In this document: piece after piece, positions 1 through 6,646 of the stretch
Numbering within the stretch: the first letter of the stretch is position 1
How the letters are laid out: each line of letters starts with the position of its first letter
Assembly: GCA_017399175.1 (NCBI GenBank)
Contig: JAFQEE010000006.1
Span: 1-47,370 of the forward strand
Direction: 5' to 3'
DNA: 47,370 nucleotides
DNA from: Clostridia bacterium
GTDB taxonomy: Bacteria; Bacillota; Clostridia; Oscillospirales; Acutalibacteraceae
The notes under the pieces: model-generated
The model's input: only the letters and a program-made list of their open reading frames with translations
Told to the model about the DNA's origin: nothing
Databases searched by the model: none
Position numbers and translations under genes: made by a program

Positions 1-43
1 ATCACTATTATACTTGGAGGTTAATCTTTTCTCTACTGCTTTT

Positions 44-77
44 CGTGGCTTGCCATTGCTCGCCACGTTTTATTTTT
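44..77 (+). terminator. Intrinsic terminator of a gene left of the window
   Basis: CGTGGC (44-49) pairs with GCCACG (62-67) and is followed on the + strand by TTTTATTTTT. It would end a rightward transcript that begins outside the window. No coding sequence for that transcript is visible in positions 1-43. Confidence 0.6.
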
Positions 78-94
78 ACTAAAGCTTTTTTTAT

Positions 95-113
95 CCCCCG
101 GTAGAACCGGGGG
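95..113. repeat. Perfect 8-bp-arm hairpin without U-tract
   Basis: CCCCCGGT (95-102), loop AGA, ACCGGGGG (106-113). The stem is very GC-rich in an AT-rich background. Neither strand has a T-run directly after the stem, so it is not a classical terminator. It sits between two good terminators that converge on this spot. Confidence 0.6.
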
Positions 114-135
114 ATTATATCTTTGCTAAAGACCA

Positions 136-172
136 TATAAAAATACCGCGAGCCGAAAGACACGCGGTATTG
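136..172 (-). terminator. Intrinsic terminator of argS
   Basis: On the - strand ATACCGCG pairs with CGCGGTAT (arms at 163-170 and 143-150), followed by TTTTATATG. It lies just past the argS stop codon. Confidence 0.75.
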
Positions 173-190
173 CGGAAAATATGCAAAAAA

Positions 191-1936
191 CTACATTGAT
201 TCTGGTGTACTGATACTGAATGTTGTGAGAGTGTTTGTAATTACATTCATAACGCAAGTGCAAAGGTAAAGACGAGCCTGCATAAGCGATTCGTCCTCCA
301 CAGCAACACGACAAGCATTGTAGAACTTGTGGAAAAGTGTTGCAAGGTCAATGCAATATCTTGTAATTTTTGCAGGGTCATAGTTCTTTGCAGAGTTTAC
401 GATTTCGTCAGTAAGTGATGCAAGATGACGGATAAGTTCAATTTCTTCAGGTGCTGTAAGGAGTTTAAGTTCGTCCTTTGTACAATCACGAACTGTTACA
501 CCGTCCGCTTCAACCTTGCGGAGAATACTATGAATACGAGCATTTGCGTACTGACAGTAATAAACAGGGTTCTGGCTTGACTGTTCAACAGCCAAATCAA
601 GGTCAAAGTCCATCTGTGAACCGGGTTCACGCATATTAAAGAGGAAACGAACTGCATCGACAGGAATATCCTCAAGCAAGTCAACGAGTGTAATTGCCTT
701 ACCTGTTCTCTTACTCATTCTTACAACTTCACCATCACGAGTAAGGCGAACAAGTTGCATAAGAATAATGTCAAGACGATTGCTGTCAAGGTCAAGTGCT
801 TCAAGAACACCTTTCAAACGAGCAACATGACCGTGGTGGTCAGCGCCCCAGATGTTAATTGCCTTGTCAAAGCCACGAGTAACAAGTTTATTCTTATGAT
901 AAGCAATATCAGCTGCAAAATATGTGGGGTTACCATTCTGACGGATAAGAACATCGTCTTTGAGTTCAAGTTTATCAATATCTTCTTGAGTTTTGCCTTG
1001 TTTCAAGAGCATTTCTGTCTGCACTTTGATATTGTTATACCAGATTGCACCATCTTTTTCGTAAGTCAAACCTTTATTTGTAAGGTAATCAATAACCTCT
1101 TTAACAGCACCGCTGTCGTGAAGCTGACTTTCCTTGAACCAAGTCTTGTATTCAATACGGTATTTTGCCATATTTGCTTTCATATTTTCAATGTTTTTTG
1201 GCAAAGCAAATTCAACAAGAGCCTTTCTTCTTTCATCTTCACTCTTATCCAAATATTCATCACCGTAAACATCGGCAAACTGCTGTGATCTTTCCTTGAT
1301 ATCCTCACCATGATAACTGTCTTCAGGTAATTCTACTGCATCTTCGCCCTTGAATATCTGCTGATAACGGATATCAAGTGAAAGACCGAATTTTTCAATC
1401 TGATTACCTGCATCATTGATATAGAATTCTCGCTCAACTTCGTAGCCAGCCATATCAAGAACTGCTGCAAGGCAGTCACCTAAAGCACCACCACGAGCAT
1501 TACCCATATGCATAGGTCCTGTTGGATTTGCTGAAACGAACTCAACATTGATTTTCTTGCCCTGACCATAGTCACTTCTACCATAATCCTTGCCAAGTGC
1601 CTTAACATCAAGAAGAATGTCAGCATAAAAATCCTTTGAAAGTGTAAAGTTTACAAAACCTGCGCCTGCAACTGTGCAAGAATCGAAATATGAACCGTCA
1701 AGTTCGATATGTTTTGCAACTAAATCTGCAATCATTTTAGGTGCACGACGGAAAACCTTTGCACATACAAACGCGATATTTGATGAATAGTCACCGTTAT
1801 CACGATTTGCAGGAACTTCAATATTAAATGCAGGAATAGGCTCTGCAGGGATTTCGCCATCTGCTACTGCCTTACCGAGTGCATCAACAATAAGTGTATG
1901 TAATTGGTCTGTTGCCCGTTTAACTAATTTTGACAT
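191..1936 (-). CDS. argS: Arginyl-tRNA synthetase
   Basis: Class I aminoacyl-tRNA synthetase of 581 residues that charges tRNA-Arg with arginine using ATP in the cytoplasm. The HIGH-type signature appears as HMGN in the stretch ANPTGPMHMGNARGG (about residues 135-150). The KMSKS-type region is present as MSKRTGK. The C-terminus matches the anticodon-binding DALR end of the family (STPESM). The full length fits the family. The start ATG is 7 bases after AAGGAGA. The gene is the last of a ddl-DUF1934-argS run, 12 bases after the DUF1934 stop. DUF1934 genes commonly sit beside argS in Firmicutes (ywiB in Bacillus), which supports both calls. A terminator follows at 136-172. Confidence 0.97.
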   Translation of the reverse strand: MSKLVKRATDQLHTLIVDALGKAVADGEIPAEPIPAFNIEVPANRDNGDYSSNIAFVCAKVFRRAPKMIADLVAKHIELDGSYFDSCTVAGAGFVNFTLSKDFYADILLDVKALGKDYGRSDYGQGKKINVEFVSANPTGPMHMGNARGGALGDCLAAVLDMAGYEVEREFYINDAGNQIEKFGLSLDIRYQQIFKGEDAVELPEDSYHGEDIKERSQQFADVYGDEYLDKSEDERRKALVEFALPKNIENMKANMAKYRIEYKTWFKESQLHDSGAVKEVIDYLTNKGLTYEKDGAIWYNNIKVQTEMLLKQGKTQEDIDKLELKDDVLIRQNGNPTYFAADIAYHKNKLVTRGFDKAINIWGADHHGHVARLKGVLEALDLDSNRLDIILMQLVRLTRDGEVVRMSKRTGKAITLVDLLEDIPVDAVRFLFNMREPGSQMDFDLDLAVEQSSQNPVYYCQYANARIHSILRKVEADGVTVRDCTKDELKLLTAPEEIELIRHLASLTDEIVNSAKNYDPAKITRYCIDLATLFHKFYNACRVAVEDESLMQARLYLCTCVMNVITNTLTTFSISTPESM

Positions 1937-1948
1937 ACCTTTTTCTCC

Positions 1949-2368
1949 TTATTTTTCCTCAATATATATAATCATTGTGTTTTCTGATATAAGTCCGTTA
2001 TTAAAGTCAAGGGAGTATCTCATTTTGAGAACCGCACCTTTGTCGTCCTTTGACCATTCAACCTGATTTCCGTAAATGCCCATTGTCAATTCACCGTAAG
2101 GTGTTCTGTAAAAAGTCAGGTGACGGTTATTTTTCTCGACCATCATTTCCGAACTGAACTGACCGTTACGGACAATGCTTACTGTATCATTTGCGAAAAC
2201 AGTAATCGTTGTATCTTCAGGACCTGTTTCTTCATTATTTTCGATATATTCAATTATGCTTTTGTCCTCGTCGTAGGTTACAGTACCTACAACTGACATT
2301 TCACTTGTATTGTCACCATTTTCTGTTCTTTGTTTGCTGACAATTCTTATAACTGCATCTTTTTTCAC
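1949..2368 (-). CDS. DUF1934 (YwiB-like) beta-barrel protein
   Basis: A 139-residue small protein of the DUF1934/YwiB family, thought to adopt a calycin-like beta-barrel; its biochemical role is not established. I place the start at GTG 2368, which overlaps the ddl stop as GTGA. AAAAGGA stands 9 bases upstream, and this start gives the family-typical N-terminus (KKDAVIRIVS after Met). A longer reading from ATG 2389 is open but has a poorer ribosome site and a non-family N-terminus. Alternating hydrophobic strands run through the protein (TVTYDEDKS, HLTFYRTPYGELTMGIYG, LKMRYSLDF). The neighbourhood, between ddl and argS, is the usual one for the family. Confidence 0.85.
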   Translation of the reverse strand: MKKDAVIRIVSKQRTENGDNTSEMSVVGTVTYDEDKSIIEYIENNEETGPEDTTITVFANDTVSIVRNGQFSSEMMVEKNNRHLTFYRTPYGELTMGIYGNQVEWSKDDKGAVLKMRYSLDFNNGLISENTMIIYIEEK

Positions 2369-3444
2369 TGTGCAAATTCCTTTTCCCATTTTTCAATCGC
2401 AAGAGTACAAAGCTTATCAATCAAGTCACCATATGAAATTCCTGCTTTTTCCATAAGCATAGGATACATACTGATATTTGTAAATCCCGGAAGTGTGTTA
2501 GGCTCATTAAGAAGAACTGCACCGTCAGAATATCTCACGAAGAAATCTACTCTTGCAAGGCCTGAACACCCCCATGCCTTATAGGCTCTGATTGCCTGCT
2601 CCTGAACTTCCTTGATTTTTTCTTCACCAATTCTTGCAGGAATATGAAGTCCGCTGTCAGATTCATACTTTGCCTCAAAATCATAGAATTCGTTACTTGG
2701 TTCGATTTCACCAACTGCACCTGCAAACGGCTCGTCATTACCCATAACGGCACATTCAACCTCTGCACCAAGAATTGCTTCTTCAACAACGACTCTTGAG
2801 TCAAATTTGAAGGCATAATCGAGTCCGCGTTGAATTTCTTCAAGCGTTTTTGCCTTTACAACACCGACCGATGAACCTGCATTTGCCGGCTTGATAAAAA
2901 CAGGAAGACCTAAATATTCTTCACATTCTCTTGCGAATTCTCTGGCACGACGCTCAAAGTCATATTTAGTAATATATTTCCACTTTGCCTGTGCAATTCC
3001 GTTTACATCACAAATCGCATTTGTCATAGCCTTATCCATACAAACTGCTGATGCCATTGTGTTGCATCCTACATACGGAATACCCGCTACTGTCAAAAGA
3101 CCTTGCATTGTTCCGTCTTCACCATTCTTACCGTGCATTACAGGGAAACAAACATCAATTTTGATTTTTTCATATCCGTTTTCGTTAAAAACAATAATTC
3201 CACGGTCAGCACGGTCAGTTGAAATTACCGCCTTTTTAAGATTTGACTTGCACTCAAGCCAACCGTCATTTTTAAGGTTGTTGTAATCTCCATCATAGAC
3301 AAACATCTCGCCTTGCTTTGTGATGCCCATCATAATTATATTGTATTTTTCCTTTGGAATATTTCTTATAACCGAAGTTGCTGAAACACAGGAAACATCG
3401 TGTTCAGAAGAAACACCGCCAAAAATAATAAGCGCATTTTTCAA
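2365..3444 (-). CDS. ddl: D-alanine--D-alanine ligase
   Basis: ATP-grasp enzyme of about 359 residues that joins two D-alanines for the peptidoglycan stem peptide. The N-terminal signature IIFGGVSSEHDVS is clear. The glycine-rich ATP loop reads NAGSSVGVVKA, and the metal/substrate region reads LNEPNTLPGFTNIS. The NEPNT form replaces the usual NExNT residue without loss of the motif. I chose TTG 3444 because GAGGTGG stands 5 bases upstream and the protein then starts at the family position. An ATG at 3468 in the same frame would add eight residues but has a weak ribosome site. A promoter TTGAAT-17-TACAAT lies at 3487-3515 on the - strand. DUF1934 and argS follow in the same run. Confidence 0.95.
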   Translation of the reverse strand: MKNALIIFGGVSSEHDVSCVSATSVIRNIPKEKYNIIMMGITKQGEMFVYDGDYNNLKNDGWLECKSNLKKAVISTDRADRGIIVFNENGYEKIKIDVCFPVMHGKNGEDGTMQGLLTVAGIPYVGCNTMASAVCMDKAMTNAICDVNGIAQAKWKYITKYDFERRAREFARECEEYLGLPVFIKPANAGSSVGVVKAKTLEEIQRGLDYAFKFDSRVVVEEAILGAEVECAVMGNDEPFAGAVGEIEPSNEFYDFEAKYESDSGLHIPARIGEEKIKEVQEQAIRAYKAWGCSGLARVDFFVRYSDGAVLLNEPNTLPGFTNISMYPMLMEKAGISYGDLIDKLCTLAIEKWEKEFAQ

Positions 3445-3486
3445 ATTTGCCACCTCGCAAATAGTCATACTACCACATTTAACAAT

Positions 3487-3515
3487 ATTGTACTATATTT
3501 TAATTCAATATTCAA
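3487..3515 (-). promoter_or_regulatory. SigA-type promoter for ddl
   Basis: On the - strand the -35 TTGAAT (3510-3515) and -10 TACAAT (3487-3492) are separated by 17 bases, upstream of ddl. Read by eye. Confidence 0.5.
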
Positions 3516-3537
3516 TTATAATATTCACAAATTTTTA

Positions 3538-3566
3538 ATGACAAATTGAAATAAATGTGTTATATT
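3538..3566 (+). promoter_or_regulatory. Candidate promoter of the 3608 gene
   Basis: ATGACA (3538-3543), 17 bases, TATATT (3561-3566) on the + strand, about 40 bases before the start codon. It is weaker than the other promoters noted here. Confidence 0.35.
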
Positions 3567-3607
3567 ATATGGGATATATAAATTTAAGGAGATTTGAGGT
3601 ATATAAA

Positions 3608-4456
3608 ATGCTTGAAAGAAAAGAAGCACTCCAGCTTATCTTAAAAAACTGTTCCGAAAAATTTGAACAGTTAGGTTTTACTTCTGCACCGGTTTTTGAA
3701 AACGATGACGAAGCTTATGTTGATTTTACAAAAGACGATATCACAATTCGACTTTTAAGTCACGACAACCTTCTTGATGTTACAGAAAAAGCAGGTGAAA
3801 GTGATTTTGTGAAGGTTGAATCAAATCTTCTTGACCTTGAAACTTACGAAGAAAGAGATATCAAATCACTTTCTAACGAAATAATTGAAACAGTAAGTTC
3901 ATCATATGGCAAAAAGGCTCGTCAGGCTGCAAAGAAAGCACCGCAGACAATTTCAAAAACTGCTGCTAAAAATGGTACTGAATACGATGCAAACACACTT
4001 GCAAGCCGTATTTCAACACTTTACCCTGAACTTAAAGATGCATACAAGGAAAATTTCCAGACATATGACGAATTCCTTGGTGAGGATTTCTTTGTGAATC
4101 ACGCAAACAAGTACATTATGCAGACAATCCGTTCACATGATAGTCAGACAATGAAAAAACTTTTCAAAATCTTGAGCGACATTTATGAAAACGGTTCAAA
4201 CGATGTTCAGGACCTTGTTGTTGTTACAATTCTTGGTGAACTCGATAACGACCAGGAACTCCTCGCAAAATGTCGTGAACACATTACAGATGACGATTTC
4301 TATGAAACACTTGTTGCAGTTAATAAGTATCTCGCTTCTCCTGCAGGTAAAAAGGCAAAAGAGCGTATGAAAAATCCTCCTGCATACAAGCCACCTAAAA
4401 AGAAAAACGGCGGTATGATGAATTCCCTCATGAATGCACAACCACCACAGCAGTAA
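3608..4456 (+). CDS. Unrecognised soluble protein
   Basis: A 282-residue protein I do not recognise. ATG 3608 is chosen because AAGGAG (3586-3591) and GAGGT (3596-3600) lie just before it; the 17 further open codons upstream are not plausible. There is no signal peptide or membrane segment. The N-terminal half (to about residue 95) is mixed and acidic. A Lys/Ala-rich linker follows (YGKKARQAAKKAPQ). The second half is helical and rich in Asp/Glu and aromatic residues (YPELKDAYKENFQTYDEFLG, DDDFYETLVAVNKYLASPAG). The C-terminus is a basic Pro/Asn/Met tail (NPPAYKPPKKKNGG). The gene is monocistronic and faces the membrane-protein gene at 4523 across a shared terminator. No function is proposed. 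Confidence 0.75.
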   Translation: MLERKEALQLILKNCSEKFEQLGFTSAPVFENDDEAYVDFTKDDITIRLLSHDNLLDVTEKAGESDFVKVESNLLDLETYEERDIKSLSNEIIETVSSSYGKKARQAAKKAPQTISKTAAKNGTEYDANTLASRISTLYPELKDAYKENFQTYDEFLGEDFFVNHANKYIMQTIRSHDSQTMKKLFKILSDIYENGSNDVQDLVVVTILGELDNDQELLAKCREHITDDDFYETLVAVNKYLASPAGKKAKERMKNPPAYKPPKKKNGGMMNSLMNAQPPQQ

Positions 4457-4483
4457 AATGCAAAGTGCAAAATTTAATTCTAA

Positions 4484-4516
4484 ACAAAAAGGGACGAAAA
4501 CTCGTCCCTTTAATTT
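4484..4516. terminator. Bidirectional terminator
   Basis: AAAGGGACGA (4488-4497), loop AAAC, TCGTCCCTTT (4502-4511), with A-rich and T-rich flanks. It can stop transcripts from both convergent genes (3608-4456 + and 4523-6277 -). Confidence 0.75.
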
Positions 4517-4522
4517 TACTTA

Positions 4523-6277
4523 TTATTTAACGCCTTTTACAGGAATAATCTCGCCCTTTGCGTTTTTGTCAACTGTGAATGTGATTTCATCACCTACATT
4601 AAGGATTACGATTTTTTCTGCATCCTTCACAGCAACCTTATAATACGCATTGTTGTCAGCGAGCTTGATATAGAAATAAGTTTCACCACCTGTGATGACA
4701 CTTCTGATTTCCTGAACCTTGCCTTTGACATCAACGGTTTCTTCCTTTGGTGCATCAGGAGTTTCTTCCTGACCCATTGAGTCAACATCAACATTAACAT
4801 TCACACCGTTTTTCTGGAGCTCTGCTGCGTAGTTTTCAGTACATTCTGCAAGATTTGAACCAACACCAACAAGAGTGGACTGTTCAACATTTACCATTGC
4901 ATACATCTTAACGAGTTCACTTGAGTCCTTAAGAGCCATAAAGTACGTTGGCTCACCGCTTACATTGAGAAGAATCGGGAATGTCGCACGGTAACCATAC
5001 TGCTGAACCTTACCCTGTGCAGATGTTCTTGCAGTTTCCTCGAGAGCACCTGCCTGTTTGTAATAAACAGCTTCCTTTGTTCTCTGGTTAATAAGAACGA
5101 AACCGATAATTGATTGGTCAGAACTGATTGAAGTTACGCCTGTGTACATATAAACGTCGTCATTAAGTGCAAGGTAATTTGAACCCTGACTTGTTACACG
5201 AACATTTTCCTGACCGATAATCGAGTTCCAGAAACCGTTGTTGTATTTTCCGTAGTAATTGTACTGCTGATTAACAATATTAACTGAATAAACCTGGTCA
5301 AGCCACTGGATTTCCTTATCTGTCACAAACTTGTCAGTAGGAAGCTTTGTGTTCTTATCAAGGCTTGTTGAAACGAGAGTTGTGTCACCATTGATTGAGT
5401 CAACAATAATAGCACCGATTACATCTGTACCGCCGAAAAGACCGATTGTCTTATCAAGAACAGGAACAATCCAATATGGTCTGCCTGTATCGTCAATTTC
5501 AAATGATGGGTCACCAAACATAAGTGACGGATACTTAAAACGAACATGACGGATAAGGTATTCGTTGAAATGCTCAGCAGGAGAATATTTCATACCTTCT
5601 TCTAAACGAACAGTTTCAGCCTTCTGTGTAGTCATATCAACGATAATGTATGCAGGAATACCCTCTTTTGTATTCTTGAGCCATTTGAAAATATCACCGT
5701 AATCAAGCGACTGAACACGAACAGGAGTACCCTTGTAGTTAATCTGTGTTGAATAATATGAATTCACAACAAACTGTGAAACATAATCAGAAAGTTCACC
5801 AAGAGCACGAGTTGCAATCATATTTGATGAGTCCTTGTCAAGACGAGGAACACTATTGAAATCAACTTCTGCAATTTCTTCTGCAAAATTACCTTCTTTG
5901 ACATCAATGAGTTCTGCGTAATCCTTTGCACGGAAGAACTCTGCACCTGTAAGATAACCCACAGCCACAACTGCAACAAGCACACCGATAAGGATAATCG
6001 GAATTTTAACCTTATTCTTTGCGTATTCCATATATTCAGGTCTGAAATATGCCTTTGAAAGCACACCAAAAATACCGATATATGAAACGAGAATAACACC
6101 AATGTAGATGTAAAGCTCCATTGCCTTGAAATTAAGTGCAGGAAGCATAAAGTAATATGCCACAGCACCTACAACGAGAGTAAGTAAAAGGCTCACAATA
6201 ACTCTTTTAACTGTACTGCCTTTCGGTGTTTCCGGCATAACGCTCTTGTTACCGAAATCAACATTAATTGGGTCCAT
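4523..6277 (-). CDS. Three-helix membrane protein with OB-fold-like C-terminus
   Basis: A 584-residue protein of unknown function. ATG 6277 follows AAAGAGGT at proper spacing; the 30 hydrophobic codons upstream are judged untranslated. Three membrane helices are visible at about residues 25-46, 53-74 and 93-112, followed by a large domain of about 400 residues, predicted outside, with many Tyr-rich strands (YSTQINYKGTPVRVQSLDYG). The last 70 residues (VDVKGKVQEIRSVITGG to the end) look like an OB-fold: strands, a YFYIKLADN segment, then GDEITFTVDK. The OB assignment is inference from pattern only. The gene is alone, with its own promoter at 6308-6337 and a terminator at 4484-4516. Confidence 0.75.
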   Translation of the reverse strand: MDPINVDFGNKSVMPETPKGSTVKRVIVSLLLTLVVGAVAYYFMLPALNFKAMELYIYIGVILVSYIGIFGVLSKAYFRPEYMEYAKNKVKIPIILIGVLVAVVAVGYLTGAEFFRAKDYAELIDVKEGNFAEEIAEVDFNSVPRLDKDSSNMIATRALGELSDYVSQFVVNSYYSTQINYKGTPVRVQSLDYGDIFKWLKNTKEGIPAYIIVDMTTQKAETVRLEEGMKYSPAEHFNEYLIRHVRFKYPSLMFGDPSFEIDDTGRPYWIVPVLDKTIGLFGGTDVIGAIIVDSINGDTTLVSTSLDKNTKLPTDKFVTDKEIQWLDQVYSVNIVNQQYNYYGKYNNGFWNSIIGQENVRVTSQGSNYLALNDDVYMYTGVTSISSDQSIIGFVLINQRTKEAVYYKQAGALEETARTSAQGKVQQYGYRATFPILLNVSGEPTYFMALKDSSELVKMYAMVNVEQSTLVGVGSNLAECTENYAAELQKNGVNVNVDVDSMGQEETPDAPKEETVDVKGKVQEIRSVITGGETYFYIKLADNNAYYKVAVKDAEKIVILNVGDEITFTVDKNAKGEIIPVKGVK

Positions 6278-6307
6278 AATTTTACCTCTTTTCCATATTA
6301 TGCTAAT

Positions 6308-6337
6308 AGTATAGCATAAAAGTAATATAAAATACAA
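6308..6337 (-). promoter_or_regulatory. Candidate promoter of the 4523-6277 gene
   Basis: On the - strand TTGTAT (6332-6337), 18 bases, TATACT (6308-6313), about 30 bases upstream of the start codon. Confidence 0.4.
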
Positions 6338-6475
6338 TATTAAAATACAAAACGCAAAATTTAACAACCGTCTTTATTAAATTGGAGGTTGTAGAGATAA
6401 ATGTAAAGTGGAAAATGGAAAGTGTAAAGTTTTAGAACTGCGTTGCAATTATAAATAAACCAATATGGTTGGAAT

Positions 6476-6551
6476 GTAGGGGCAATTCACGAAGCGTCCG
6501 AATGAGGGTTTCAGCACACTTTGAAACGGATCATTCGTGAATGACCCCTAC
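6476..6551. repeat. 76-bp imperfect palindromic element (MITE-like)
   Basis: The left arm GTAGGGGCAATTCACGAA (6476-6493) matches the complement of the right arm TTCGTGAATGACCCCTAC (6534-6551) at 16 of 18 positions. A nested inner hairpin (GTTTCA ... TGAAAC) lies between them. Similar GTAGGGG...CCCCTAC elements are dispersed in gut Firmicutes as I recall them, so a non-autonomous mobile or REP-like repeat is likely. No transposase or clear target duplication is visible. Confidence 0.65.
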
Positions 6552-6610
6552 AAGGTTTTCGTTCCTATTTTAATTTCCTATCTTCCCGACAAATTATAAT
6601 TTAAACATCA

Positions 6611-6639
6611 AAAAAGGAAGCTCACAATCGTGAACTTCC
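6611..6639 (-). terminator. Intrinsic terminator of glgP
   Basis: On the - strand GGAAGTTCAC pairs with GTGAGCTTCC (9 of 10), loop GATT, followed by TTTTTT, eight bases after the glgP stop. Confidence 0.8.
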
Positions 6640-6646
6640 TCATTTT

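Larger units (their letters stand above)
6278..6646. other. Gene-free stretch of about 370 bases
   Basis: No convincing ORF. From left to right it holds the promoter of the gene at 4523-6277, a low-complexity patch of near-repeats of AAATGTAAAGTGGAAAATG type (about 6400-6432; a related patch is at 4458-4478), the palindromic element 6476-6551, and the glgP terminator. Confidence 0.6.

Noticed and set aside
755-1288. 177-residue open frame on the + strand inside argS
   Set aside because: It is antisense to a fully supported argS, lacks a ribosome site, and has the Cys/Phe/Ile-rich look of a shadow frame.
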